Source of the DNA: Psychrobacillus antarcticus
Lineage (GTDB): Bacteria; Bacillota; Bacilli; Bacillales_A; Planococcaceae
Direction of reading: 5' to 3'
Assembly (NCBI RefSeq): GCF_029533155.1
Contig: NZ_JAIZDB010000006.1
Span: forward strand, 204,965 to 268,964
Length of the DNA stretch: 64,000 nucleotides
Under the pieces are notes generated by a model. It had not been told where the DNA came from. It saw only the letters and a list, made by a program, of their open reading frames with translations, and did no database searches. A program made the position numbers and the translations under genes. This document shows positions 41,444 to 50,018 of this stretch, piece after piece. Within the stretch, counting starts at the first letter, position 1, and every line of letters begins with the position of its first letter.

Positions 41444-42598
41444 TTAGTAGTTTAATCTTCCCCGTGTTGCAAAAATAATGATGATTGCCGGAATAGTACA
41501 TAAAATCATCCCTAAAAAAGATAAACCTGGTTGGATTTCATATAGATATCCCCCCAAAAAAGTTAGAATAGCTGTGCTTAAACTTAAAGCTAAACCCGAA
41601 TAAACACCTTGCGCATTGGCAATTTGCTCCTTCGGTAATGACATTGTTAAATAACGAATAAAAGCGATATGTGCAACTCCAAAAGAAAGTGCATGCAGTG
41701 CCTGAGAAATAATGAACATTCCGACGTTAGGGAATAAATAAATTATACCCCAGCGGAGGGTTGACCCGGCCCCTGCTACCAATAATAACGAGGATGGCCT
41801 CCATTTAGACAAAAAGCTATCTGCTTTCATGAAATACAAAATCTCAAATATGACCGCAATATTAATAATCATACCAATATAGAAAGGATTAACACCTAAT
41901 TCCTGCAAATAAATATATCCGTAATTATAATAAGCTGCATGCGCACCTTGAAGTAAAAAAACGACAATGAGCACAACCGGAAATGTTTTTACTTTCCAAA
42001 GTTCTTTCATCGAAAGCTTCTGTTTTCTATCTACTGCAGAGGGCGTTGTAAGTAATGCTGGTGGTGTCGGCATGAACTGCTTGACCAATAAGAATAATAA
42101 TCCTACAATCATACTCCAAAGAATGGCTTGCTCTCCCCAAACTCCTGTTAACATACTTATAATAAGAACCGCAATAACAAATCCAATCGATCCATAAGAA
42201 CGACTTTTACCGTAATGGACCTTTCCTTGTCGGACAAGGGTTGAAGCCCCACTTTCAATAGCCGGCATCAATGTCGGATATACTAAGCTAAATAATAACG
42301 TGATCAGTAGCAATGACATACTAGAAGTTGCTGGAATATAAAGAATAGCTGCAAGTAGGGCCAATATAGTAAAGGTAATAATTATTTTTTTGTTACTCAT
42401 ATATTTAGACATGAAAGGAAATACAAACATGGTTGCTACCGCACGCGCAACTAATCCAAATGCCATAATCATACTTGCATCAGCTACAGTTAAATTCTTT
42501 GCTTGCACTAACCAACCTGTCCAGTATGGTAAAAAGATTCCCCATGTAAAAAAGAAGACAAAAAAGCTCTGCGAAAGCCAGCGTTGATTGTTTACCAT
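41444..42598 (-). CDS. MFS transporter, phenylpropionate-permease (HcaT/YwbF) type
   Basis: 384 residues, twelve membrane helices, MFS_1-like family with the opening LSQSFFVFFFTWGIFLPYW and the G-x-x-x-R region KSRSYGSIGFV. Related to E. coli HcaT and Bacillus YwbF; the real substrate in bacilli is unproved. Divergent from a YeiL-like Crp/Fnr regulator gene (95 bp apart), which may control it. Confidence 0.83.
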   Translation of the reverse strand: MVNNQRWLSQSFFVFFFTWGIFLPYWTGWLVQAKNLTVADASMIMAFGLVARAVATMFVFPFMSKYMSNKKIIITFTILALLAAILYIPATSSMSLLLITLLFSLVYPTLMPAIESGASTLVRQGKVHYGKSRSYGSIGFVIAVLIISMLTGVWGEQAILWSMIVGLLFLLVKQFMPTPPALLTTPSAVDRKQKLSMKELWKVKTFPVVLIVVFLLQGAHAAYYNYGYIYLQELGVNPFYIGMIINIAVIFEILYFMKADSFLSKWRPSSLLLVAGAGSTLRWGIIYLFPNVGMFIISQALHALSFGVAHIAFIRYLTMSLPKEQIANAQGVYSGLALSLSTAILTFLGGYLYEIQPGLSFLGMILCTIPAIIIIFATRGRLNY

Positions 42599-42692
42599 CC
42601 TCTAATCCCTCCATTTACTAGATTGAATAATAACATGAGTCAAACTATAATAATAGGAGATATCTCATGTTTTTAAAGGAGAATGCAAAAAT

Positions 42693-43358
42693 TTGAAGAA
42701 GATTAAAGGCCCACAACGAGGATATTATATGGATAACTATACCATTCAATCATTATTCTCCTTTGATATTTCTCCGTATGTAGAGGTTTTTGAATTCGAA
42801 AAAGGCGATTTTATTATTCAAGAAGGAAATAAGCCTGAGTACCTTTTTTATATGGTGGAAGGCAAGGCAAAGTTATATGTCACTCACAAAAACGGTAAGA
42901 TTTCGTTAATAAACTTTTTAACTCCTCCAATATTTATGGGAGAAATCGAGCTTTTAAATGAAGAAAGATATTCGAAAAGCATTCAAACTAGTTCCAAATC
43001 CATTTGCATTGCAATTGCAATAGAACAATGCAAAGAAAAATTATTAGCAGATGCTCACTTTCTAAGATATTTATGCGTATTTTTGAGCAATAAATCAACA
43101 GTACATTCCGCCAAATATACAAAGCATCAAGCGTATCCATTAGAAAACAAACTAGCAGAATTCATACTCTTGTCCTCACACCAAAATATATACAAAGAAA
43201 AGCACACAGAAATTAGCGATTATTTTGGCGTATCCTATCGCCATTTACTTCATACATTCGCCCAATTATCTGAAGCGGGTGTTATCGAAAAAATGAATAT
43301 GGGTTACAAAATATTAGACAAGCAAAAGCTTCAAGCATTAGCCGACGAGATTAAATAA
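42693..43358 (+). CDS. Crp/Fnr family regulator, YeiL-like
   Basis: 221 residues from TTG 42693 (AAAGGAG upstream). Cyclic-nucleotide-binding type beta-barrel (about 28-130: FEFEKGDFIIQEGNKPEYLFYMVEG, FMGEIELLNEERYSK), long dimer helix, and a winged HTH (about 175-215: ISDYFGVSYRHLLHTFAQLS). Closely follows E. coli YeiL in order of motifs. Cysteine positions do not form an obvious Fe-S motif. Ligand unknown. Confidence 0.85.
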   Translation: MKKIKGPQRGYYMDNYTIQSLFSFDISPYVEVFEFEKGDFIIQEGNKPEYLFYMVEGKAKLYVTHKNGKISLINFLTPPIFMGEIELLNEERYSKSIQTSSKSICIAIAIEQCKEKLLADAHFLRYLCVFLSNKSTVHSAKYTKHQAYPLENKLAEFILLSSHQNIYKEKHTEISDYFGVSYRHLLHTFAQLSEAGVIEKMNMGYKILDKQKLQALADEIK

Positions 43359-43379
43359 TAAATAATAATAAACATTAAA

Positions 43380-43420
43380 AACACCTTGAAACGATTGTCT
43401 AATCGCATCAAGGTGGTCAT
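43380..43420. terminator. Bidirectional terminator
   Basis: CACCTTGA (43382-43389) pairs with TCAAGGTG (43408-43415), with an inner CGATT/AATCG stem. Lies between convergent genes. Confidence 0.75.
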
Positions 43421-43437
43421 TTTCATTATTAAGAAGA

Positions 43438-44493
43438 CTATTTAGCAGTGTATTTTTTTATAGCAGGTAAAATTTCATTGCCGATAAGTTCAATATTATT
43501 CATCAGTTTGTCGAATGGCACGCCGCCAAAATCCATTTGTCCTATATATCGTTGATGCCCAAATAATTCATGCTGATAAAGAATTTTTTCAATGATCTCC
43601 TGTGGGCTTCCGATATTCATGACATTGTGCGGGTCCGCTCCTGAATAAAATGCATCTCTTGGGTAACCACCGCCATTGGATAATTTCATCCCTTCATTAA
43701 TATAAGGGTAGTATTCGTTTTGTGCCTGTTGCGTAGTTTCGGCCGCATAGAAAAAACCAGCTGTTGCAACTGGAAGCTCAGTAGGATTATAGCCGCTATT
43801 TTTAGCAGCATCCCGGTAAGCATCAATGGAGTGTTTGAAAGAGGATGCTGGCCCACCTAATGTAGCTAAGAACATTGGTACGCCAGCATTACCTGCCTTA
43901 ATCGCACTTGCTGCATGGCCACCGACCGCACGCCAAATAGGTAAAGAGCCTTCTTGTGGACGGGGTATGACGCTTGCATCTTTCAATGGTGCTCGGAATT
44001 GCCCGCTCCAGTTGACGATATTTTCTTGGTTGATCTTCAATAATAACTCGAACTTTTCTTCGTATAACTCCTCATAATAGCGAATATCGTATCCCAATAA
44101 TTCAAAGAGACCTATTCTAGATGCTCGTCCAGCTACAATTTCTGCACGACCTTTGGACAGCAAATCTATTGTGGCAAAATCTTCATAGACGCGCACTGGA
44201 TCTGACGTACTTATGATCGATGAAGAACTCGCAATTTTTATCGTATTAGTTGCTTGTGCAATTGCTGCCAAAACAACCGTATGGGCTTGTGTTGCAAAAT
44301 ATTCCTGATGACTTTCTCCAACACTGAAGAAATCAATTCCTGCCTGCTCTGCTAACTTCGCCAATTCTATAATTTCATTTAACCGCTGCGCTGCAGAAAT
44401 ACGTTCTCCTGTGTGTGGATTCGGCATATGATCCCCTAATGTATATAATCCAAATTCCATTCCTTTACTTTGATCGATACGATATTTTTCCAT
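43438..44493 (-). CDS. LLM-class flavin-dependent oxidoreductase
   Basis: 351 residues, luciferase-like TIM barrel: FGLYTLGDHMPNPHTGERIS at the start, GIDFFSVGESHQEYFATQ, ASSSSIISTSDPVRVYEDFA and GRAEIVAGRASRIGLFELLG. Group of atypical probable FMN oxidoreductases often controlled by HxlR-type regulators. The HxlR gene lies divergently 143 bp away with matching palindromes between. Substrate unknown; aldehyde or electrophile handling is plausible. Confidence 0.87.
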   Translation of the reverse strand: MEKYRIDQSKGMEFGLYTLGDHMPNPHTGERISAAQRLNEIIELAKLAEQAGIDFFSVGESHQEYFATQAHTVVLAAIAQATNTIKIASSSSIISTSDPVRVYEDFATIDLLSKGRAEIVAGRASRIGLFELLGYDIRYYEELYEEKFELLLKINQENIVNWSGQFRAPLKDASVIPRPQEGSLPIWRAVGGHAASAIKAGNAGVPMFLATLGGPASSFKHSIDAYRDAAKNSGYNPTELPVATAGFFYAAETTQQAQNEYYPYINEGMKLSNGGGYPRDAFYSGADPHNVMNIGSPQEIIEKILYQHELFGHQRYIGQMDFGGVPFDKLMNNIELIGNEILPAIKKYTAK

Positions 44494-44550
44494 TTACCTC
44501 ACCCTTCTATTTTAAAGAATCTCCATAATATTATTACTTCTCATATAGTA

Positions 44551-44606
44551 GTATAGTATTGGAATTCAATTTAAGTAAGTACGCACAAAAAAGTGGTATA
44601 GTATAC
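44551..44606. promoter_or_regulatory. Paired HxlR-type operators in a divergent promoter region
   Basis: A perfect 11-base dyad GTATAGTATAC (44596-44606) and a near copy GTATAGTATT (44551-44560) 45 bp away, between the LLM oxidoreductase and the HxlR gene. Confidence 0.55.
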
Positions 44607-44636
44607 TAAATGATACTAATGGAAGGAGATTACATT

Positions 44637-44981
44637 ATGGGGATAGATATGCAACCAGAGCTTTGCAAGGTCGACGACGCTTTAGGTATTCTAGTAGGAA
44701 AATGGAAACCAATTATTTTATTGATTCTTTTACAGGAAGGTACAAAAAGATTCAGTGATTTAAAACGAAGTGTACCCGGCATAACTCAAAAAATGCTAAC
44801 AAAACAACTTCGAGAGTTAGAGGAAGAAGATATTATTACACGTAAAGTCTACGCTCAAGTCCCGCCAAAAGTGGAATATTCCATTAGTGAGTATGGAAAA
44901 AGTTTAGAACCGATTTTGGTAGCCATGCATGAATGGGGAACAGCCCATACTCTTCATAAAACAAAAAAACTACAACAATGA
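44637..44981 (+). CDS. HxlR family transcriptional regulator
   Basis: 114 residues from ATG 44637, preceded by AAGGAGA 7 bases upstream. Winged helix typical of HxlR/YodB: the N-terminal cysteine (QPELCKVDDALGILVGKWKP) corresponds to the redox or electrophile-sensing Cys6 of YodB-like repressors, and RFSDLKRSVPGITQKMLTKQ is the recognition region. It probably represses the divergent oxidoreductase gene and itself. Confidence 0.88.
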   Translation: MGIDMQPELCKVDDALGILVGKWKPIILLILLQEGTKRFSDLKRSVPGITQKMLTKQLRELEEEDIITRKVYAQVPPKVEYSISEYGKSLEPILVAMHEWGTAHTLHKTKKLQQ

Positions 44982-44990
44982 ACAGGTTGA

Positions 44991-45084
44991 CTTGCGATTC
45001 CCGAAATGGATCTTGCGATTTGGGAGCTCGAACTTGCGATTCTCCGTCGGGAACTTGCGATTTGCCGCAGTGGAACTTGCGATT
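44991..45084. repeat. Five direct repeats of CTTGCGATT at 21-22 bp spacing
   Basis: Copies begin at 44991, 45012, 45033, 45054 and 45076. The 9-base core is exact, most copies being extended to the left as (G)AACTTGCGATT; the 12-13 bases between cores differ. Lies after the HxlR stop, before the terminator. Confidence 0.9.
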
Positions 45085-45101
45085 CGACAATTTCCATTAA
45101 T

Positions 45102-45136
45102 AAAAAACGGTCCCTAATTAGAAAGGAGCCGTTTTA
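45102..45136. terminator. Bidirectional terminator
   Basis: AAAACGG-TCC pairs with GGA-GCCGTTTT around 45106-45134, A-run and T-run on either side. Serves hxlR and the convergent ElaA gene. Confidence 0.75.
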
Positions 45137-45150
45137 CTTATGTAGAATTT

Positions 45151-45594
45151 CTATTCTATTTCCCTAGCTGGAATCACCATATCAATATGAGGAATATTGT
45201 CCTCCAAATATACTTCCGACACCGTTTCAAAACCAAAGGACCCATAGAAATTCTCCAAGTGAGCTTGAGCCTGTGCATAAATAGCCATACCCGGATAAAT
45301 AGTTTCGATATACTCCAGTCCCCTAGCTACAAGCTCTCTACCTAAACCAGATTTCCGATGGTTCCTGGCCACTAAGACCCTACCGATATGAATAATATCT
45401 TCTTTTGGAATCACTCGCATGTACGCACTTACTTCATTATTTTCTTCTCTAAAAATATGCGTGCTAATAAGATCTATGTCGTCTACTTCCGGATAAGGGC
45501 AATTCTGCTCCACTACAAAAACTGCCACTCTTACTTTATAAATACGTTGTAATTCCAAAGCACTTAACTCTTCAAATGCTACATAATTCCACAT
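45151..45594 (-). CDS. elaA: ElaA-type GNAT acetyltransferase
   Basis: 147 residues from ATG 45594 (AAGGAG 8 bases upstream). ElaA signature ELSALELQRIYKVRVAVFVVEQNCPYPEVD at the N-terminus, acetyl-CoA loop RKSGLGRELVARGLEYIE and the LENFYGSFGFETVSEVYLED end. Common stand-alone GNAT; substrate not known. Confidence 0.88.
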   Translation of the reverse strand: MWNYVAFEELSALELQRIYKVRVAVFVVEQNCPYPEVDDIDLISTHIFREENNEVSAYMRVIPKEDIIHIGRVLVARNHRKSGLGRELVARGLEYIETIYPGMAIYAQAQAHLENFYGSFGFETVSEVYLEDNIPHIDMVIPAREIE

Positions 45595-45621
45595 ATAAAT
45601 CACTCCTTACATTAACTCCTA

Positions 45622-45816
45622 TTATATACCATCGAACAGACTACCTAAAACTCTTCCTACACCTCTCACCAACCAGAAAAGCATTCGGAAAGGAAGGAAG
45701 AGCAATTCTGGTATCCAAAAGAAAACATCAAAAATAAAATCTCCAAATGTGTAATGGTCATTATACCTTCTTCGTTCCCGCCTAACTTCTTTCTTTTTTT
45801 CCCATCGCTCACTCAC
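45622..45816 (-). CDS. Small basic protein with C-terminal hydrophobic region
   Basis: 64 residues from GTG 45816 (GGAG 10 bases upstream). Strongly charged start SERWEKKKEVRRERRRYNDH, then aromatic hydrophobic stretch FIFDVFFWIPELLFLPFRML, suggesting peripheral or single-pass membrane binding. I do not recognise the family. Flanked by two GNAT genes on the same strand at 15-32 bp spacing, so possibly one transcript. Confidence 0.55.
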   Translation of the reverse strand: MSERWEKKKEVRRERRRYNDHYTFGDFIFDVFFWIPELLFLPFRMLFWLVRGVGRVLGSLFDGI

Positions 45817-45848
45817 TTTTACCAATCTCCTCAACTAAAAGTTTACAA

Positions 45849-46304
45849 TCATCTATGTCCATCTTTTCTCGCCTGTATGTACCCATAAAAAGTACAAGTC
45901 CCATGTTGGGATAAATCCTTCACCTCGAAACCACATTTCTCATAAAAACTAAAATTATTTGCGGATGTATGCGCGAACCAATCTCCGTGTGGAAGCCTTT
46001 GCACACATAATTCCACTAACTTTTGGCCAATACCTTTTCCCCGATACTCCGATTGAACCACTAAGTCCATTATATTTGCTGCCATTATTTGATCGGAAAT
46101 GACTCTGACCATTGCAATCATCTTCTCCTCATCCCAAACAGTATATGCCCACGTGGAATTTTCAAATATAAGCGTAAACTTTTCTTTCTGCCAATTTGGC
46201 GTATGCTTACTCCATCCAGCATCTTTAAAAAGTTCTTCTACATATTCGGCAGGAATACCCTTTTTTCCCTCTCTAATAACAAGCCCGTCAAAATAGTGAT
46301 ACAT
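45849..46304 (-). CDS. GNAT family N-acetyltransferase
   Basis: 151 residues. Acetyl-CoA loop VQSEYRGKGIGQKLVELCVQ near residue 85 and ANNFSFYEKCGFEVKD near the end. It starts at an ATG after AGGGGGAG. Small-molecule acetyltransferase type; no substrate can be given. Confidence 0.85.
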   Translation of the reverse strand: MYHYFDGLVIREGKKGIPAEYVEELFKDAGWSKHTPNWQKEKFTLIFENSTWAYTVWDEEKMIAMVRVISDQIMAANIMDLVVQSEYRGKGIGQKLVELCVQRLPHGDWFAHTSANNFSFYEKCGFEVKDLSQHGTCTFYGYIQARKDGHR

Positions 46305-46430
46305 ATGAAACTCCCCCTAAATAGTTATTAGTATATATACTACATTCAGGTAGATATTCCCTTTTTTAAAGTACCTATTAATGAAAAGAAAAATAGGGTT
46401 GCCTATGATAGACATCCCCTACTTAACTTA

Positions 46431-47015
46431 TTATTCAAATGTCACCAATGTTCTTTCCTCTTCACCATAGTCATCTAATCCGTCTGCACTAGGATCTTTG
46501 TCATACTCAAGTAAAGCCATCATTTTTTCTGTTCCTTTGATCGAATCCCAATCAGCATCATTTACGATTAGGAACATGTCAGCATATGCTCTTCCTATAC
46601 CAATAACATTGTTCCCCTCATATTCTACTTTTAACTCCATACCCTCTAGGTTAAGTGCTGCCGGCTCTTTCTTTGCAAAAAGCAGTCCCTCGCCTACAGC
46701 TACTTTCGGAAGAGATGAAATTACTTCTGTTTTAGCTTTTTCTTGATTTGTTATTTCTCTTATTAATTTTTTCTTTACAAGTGATTGAGCTGTTTCGTCT
46801 TTTAAGACGAGGATTCGTTGCCCATCATTTTCCACAATTTTAATTTTGTAATGATCTTCCTTTACTAATTCATCCTTCTCTCGCTCTAAAGAATCCAGGA
46901 TTTGTTGTTCTTCCCCATATAGAATTACTCCATTTGCTTTTTCGAACATACCGCACCCTGTTAACACAGTTGATATTAAAAAGGCAGTTAGACATACCAT
47001 TACTAATTTTTTCAT
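46431..47015 (-). CDS. Lipoprotein of unknown function
   Basis: 194 residues from ATG 47015 (AAAGGAG 10 bases upstream; the longer frame has no ribosome site). Lipoprotein signal with lipobox LTGC (Cys at about residue 21). The rest is soluble, acidic, mixed alpha/beta (GEEQQILDSLEREKDELVKE, TEVISSLPKVAVGEGLLFAK, VIGIGRAYADMFLIVNDADW). Looks like the bacillar lipoproteins carrying a DUF4309/5667-like domain, but I cannot assign it. Faces the outside of the membrane. Confidence 0.65.
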   Translation of the reverse strand: MKKLVMVCLTAFLISTVLTGCGMFEKANGVILYGEEQQILDSLEREKDELVKEDHYKIKIVENDGQRILVLKDETAQSLVKKKLIREITNQEKAKTEVISSLPKVAVGEGLLFAKKEPAALNLEGMELKVEYEGNNVIGIGRAYADMFLIVNDADWDSIKGTEKMMALLEYDKDPSADGLDDYGEEERTLVTFE

Positions 47016-47212
47016 TTTGATTCGCTCCTTTATCATTTTTAAAACTTCCTTGCTACTGACTTTATTATAGAAGCAATCGTTATTTTGAGCCTTCTCTTTA
47101 GATGACGTTTGCATTACAATTTTGCAACTTTGCATTTTGAAATTAATCGAAACCTGAAAAGGAGAAAGGACAAGTACTGTAGAAGATAGTAAAAGTTAAA
47201 GGATGTGACGAT

Positions 47213-48397
47213 GTGATTTCAAACAAAAGCTTTCGATCTATTTGGTTAAGTAGTACTACCTCTGAACTTGGTGGTGCATTTTTCACCTTTTGCAATTCTA
47301 TACTAGTCTATGAGCATACTGGCTCTGCAACTGCACTTGGATTAGTGTGGTTAATTTATTACGTACCATCTTTCTTTATGCAGCTATTTATAGGACCATA
47401 TATCGACCGGTGGAGTCGTAAGAATACGATGATTTGGTGCCAGTTAATCCGAGCCATTCTCGCGTTGCTTTTAGCAATTACCTTGTTCTCCGATTGGTTC
47501 TCCATTTCACTCATTTATATCGTTCAAGTTATTGTCGGATTGATCATGCCTATATTCACCCCTGCCAATCAATCCATTTTACCGACGATTGTCGAGAAAG
47601 AATTTCTAGGAAAAGCAAATGCATCACTAGAGAGTGTTCGTCAAGTGATGGCAGTAATGGGACCAATTAGCGCTGGAGTCTTAGTAGATTTCATCGAGGT
47701 GAACTGGCTGTTAGTCATTATCTCGATTGCATTTTTATTAAGTACATATAACTTGGCACAGATAAACGAAAGGCATGTAAAACAAGAGTTACGAAAACCT
47801 TGGATACAAGAATTTAAGGAGGGATTGAATTCATATTTTGAGCAGCCACTAATTGTTTGGTTAGGTGTTTTCTTCGGCTTTGTGCAATTTGGGGTTGGGG
47901 TAACGATTGTGACTACACTTCCTTATATCACAACGGTGTTAGAGCAACCAACTGTAGCTTATGGATTGTTTATGGCAGGTTTCCCTGTTGGCTACACAAT
48001 CGGTGCTTTACTTAGCTCCAAGCTCAAGGGGCTGAATGGGCTTGGTGTATTATTTAGTACCCTATTTTTCGGCGGTTGTACTTATTTATCGCTAGCATTT
48101 ACTCCATGGTATTCATTAGCCCTAGTAACGGAAGCCATTGCAGGAATCGTTATTGCTGTTTTCAATATTTATAACATCACACTAATTCAACAACGAATTC
48201 CAAATCAACTCATGGGAAAAGTTACATCGGTGCGTCTATTGATCATGCGATTAATGCTCCCACTCGGAATTCTATTTGCCACTGTAAGTGTTCAATTTTT
48301 AGCGATTCGAACTATGTACTTAATCATTGGAGCAATTATCTGCGTTACTTCTTTAGCGGGCTATGCTTTCTTGAAAAATAAAGAAGAGATTAGATAA
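47213..48397 (+). CDS. MFS transporter (MFS_3 / macrolide-efflux type)
   Basis: 394 residues starting at GTG 47213 with AAGGATGTGA upstream. Twelve helices. The motif A region LFIGPYIDRWSRKNTMIWCQ between helices 2 and 3 and the repeated half are typical of MFS_3 exporters such as YfmO/YkuC or MefA relatives. Probably a drug or metabolite exporter. Single gene; no regulator adjacent. Confidence 0.85.
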   Translation: MISNKSFRSIWLSSTTSELGGAFFTFCNSILVYEHTGSATALGLVWLIYYVPSFFMQLFIGPYIDRWSRKNTMIWCQLIRAILALLLAITLFSDWFSISLIYIVQVIVGLIMPIFTPANQSILPTIVEKEFLGKANASLESVRQVMAVMGPISAGVLVDFIEVNWLLVIISIAFLLSTYNLAQINERHVKQELRKPWIQEFKEGLNSYFEQPLIVWLGVFFGFVQFGVGVTIVTTLPYITTVLEQPTVAYGLFMAGFPVGYTIGALLSSKLKGLNGLGVLFSTLFFGGCTYLSLAFTPWYSLALVTEAIAGIVIAVFNIYNITLIQQRIPNQLMGKVTSVRLLIMRLMLPLGILFATVSVQFLAIRTMYLIIGAIICVTSLAGYAFLKNKEEIR

Positions 48398-48439
48398 TAG
48401 TTTCATGCTGTTGAAAAAAAACTGCATTAACAAATAACA

Positions 48440-49048
48440 TTAAGATGAATACAAGCTTACTAATAAATAAATAGCAGTTCCCCAAATGAAAATTGCCGAA
48501 CATTTATTAAATAAAATGAAGAGTTGATTTGATACATTAATTTTTTTCATTGTTGCACCTAAAACCGCCAAGCCGATAAACCAAATCCAAGATATAAAGA
48601 CACAAGCAACGGTAAATAATAGCAGTGGTTGTCCACTATACTTTATAGCACTTGTCCCAATCACACCGATTGTATCTAATAATGCATGTGGATTAAGGAA
48701 GGATACAGATAGTGCAAAAACAATTTGCTTCTTCACAGTTAATGCTTCTTTTCCTGATATGTTCACTGCTTCCGAAGACCAAATCACTTTTCCCATATAT
48801 AAAAGAAACAGGATCCCTGCAACTAACAAAATAATTCTTAGCCACTCAAATTGCAAAACGATTAATGATAATCCTAAAATGGATAGTACGATTAATACAG
48901 TGTCACAAATTGCTGCGGTTACAACAGCTGGGAGTGCTCTAAACAGAGTTGGTTGAGTAACACCTTGGGAAAAGACAAAAACATTTTGTACACCTAGAGG
49001 CAGTATAAGCCCAAATGCCAAGAGGATACCATGAATGATTGGTTCCAT
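48440..49048 (-). CDS. LysE/ArgO family amino acid exporter
   Basis: 202 residues from ATG 49048 (AAAGGAG 9 bases upstream). Six helices; start MEPIIHGILLAFGLILPLGVQ and FLNPHALLDTIGVIG (the N-P-H-A-x-L-D-T signature of ArgO/LysE). Exports basic amino acids in characterised relatives. Divergent from ogt. Confidence 0.87.
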   Translation of the reverse strand: MEPIIHGILLAFGLILPLGVQNVFVFSQGVTQPTLFRALPAVVTAAICDTVLIVLSILGLSLIVLQFEWLRIILLVAGILFLLYMGKVIWSSEAVNISGKEALTVKKQIVFALSVSFLNPHALLDTIGVIGTSAIKYSGQPLLLFTVACVFISWIWFIGLAVLGATMKKINVSNQLFILFNKCSAIFIWGTAIYLLVSLYSS

Positions 49049-49121
49049 CTTTACAACTCCTTTCTTCTCTATCATACCTATGTTATAAATAAAGAAAAGA
49101 ACCAATTGGAGGCGCAAAAAA

Positions 49122-49637
49122 ATGGAGAAAAATAAAAAACAAGTTGTTTATTGGATGCAGTTAAATCGCGGACCATGGACCATGTATATTGCAGCAACCA
49201 CAGAAGGTCTTTGTTATGTTGGCTCACAGCATGCGCCATTCGAAGAACTTGCTAATTGGGTGAAGAAACGACTACCTGCTTATGAACTTTCTGAAGATGA
49301 GAATGCTTTGGAGTCGTATATAACAGAACTGATGGACTACCTGGAAGGGCGACGCAAAGAATTCACCCTGCCAATGGATCTTCATGGTACAGCGTTTCAA
49401 CAAGCTGTCTGGAAAGTGTTGCAGAAAATTCCGTATGGGCAAACGGTTTCGTACACGGATATTGCCGAACAGATTCAAAAACCAAATGCGGTTCGTGCTG
49501 TCGGGACTGCTATTGGTGCCAATCCGGTCTTAATAACCGTTCCTTGTCATCGTGTCATTTCAAAAAGCGGTAAATTGACCGGGTACAGAGGTGGCTTAGA
49601 GATGAAAGAACAACTACTGGGAATAGAAAAGTTGTAA
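49122..49637 (+). CDS. ogt: Methylated-DNA-[protein]-cysteine S-methyltransferase
   Basis: 171 residues, GGAGG before ATG 49122. Repairs O6-methylguanine by transferring the alkyl group to its own Cys142 in TVPCHRVI; the recognition helix region is RAVGTAIGANP. N-terminal ribonuclease-like domain about 1-85. Suicide enzyme, cytosolic. Single gene before the T-box leader. Confidence 0.93.
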   Translation: MEKNKKQVVYWMQLNRGPWTMYIAATTEGLCYVGSQHAPFEELANWVKKRLPAYELSEDENALESYITELMDYLEGRRKEFTLPMDLHGTAFQQAVWKVLQKIPYGQTVSYTDIAEQIQKPNAVRAVGTAIGANPVLITVPCHRVISKSGKLTGYRGGLEMKEQLLGIEKL

Positions 49638-49676
49638 AGTTTATTCATTGGTAAATATTTACTTTAAAATAAAAGG

Positions 49677-49705
49677 TTGACCTATAGCTGGTATCATACT
49701 ATAAT
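49677..49705 (+). promoter_or_regulatory. Promoter of the T-box leader
   Basis: TTGACC (49677-49682), 17-bp spacer, TATAAT (49700-49705). A start near 49712 gives a leader of about 310 bases. Confidence 0.75.
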
Positions 49706-49734
49706 TTCGTTTAATATTATTTATATTAAACGAG

Positions 49735-49982
49735 CGACGAAAAGAACTTTATTAAGCCGGTCTCCCTGTGAGTAGAGAATCAGTGGTGGGTGAAAACTGA
49801 TACAAAGATTAGGTGAATTTCATTCTTGGAGCTTTTTTATACTAGATTTTTGAGAATGTAGTATAAAACGGATTAAACCGTTATTTTAACCAAGTGGGAA
49901 ACATGGATTTGTTTCCAATTAGGGTGGTACCGCGTGCATAGTCACGTCCCTATCGTAAAAGATAGAGACGTGGCTTTTTTGT
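49735..49982 (+). promoter_or_regulatory. T-box riboswitch, apparent specifier TTC (Phe)
   Basis: The conserved AGGGTGGTACCGCG is at 49921-49934, followed by the terminator stem CACGTCCCTATC/GATAGAGACGTG (49943-49973) and T-run. Stem I: the 5' AAGAA (about 49740) pairs with TTCTT (49823-49827); in the well-studied glyQS leader the order is specifier-A-UUCUU-GAGC, and here TTC (49819-49821)-A-TTCTT-GGAGC stands at the same place. The T in TGGT would pair with a tRNA discriminator A, as tRNA-Phe has. Reads uncharged tRNA to turn on the symporter gene. Confidence 0.88.
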
Positions 49983-50018
49983 CTTTTCACAACTTAGACA
50001 TACTAAAAATGGATTGGA

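Noticed and set aside
44929..45117. 62-codon frame with repeated LRF across the CTTGCGATT repeats
   Set aside because: The apparent repeat protein only reflects the 21-bp DNA period; it overlaps the hxlR end, lacks a ribosome site, and the period shifts to 22 bp at the last unit.
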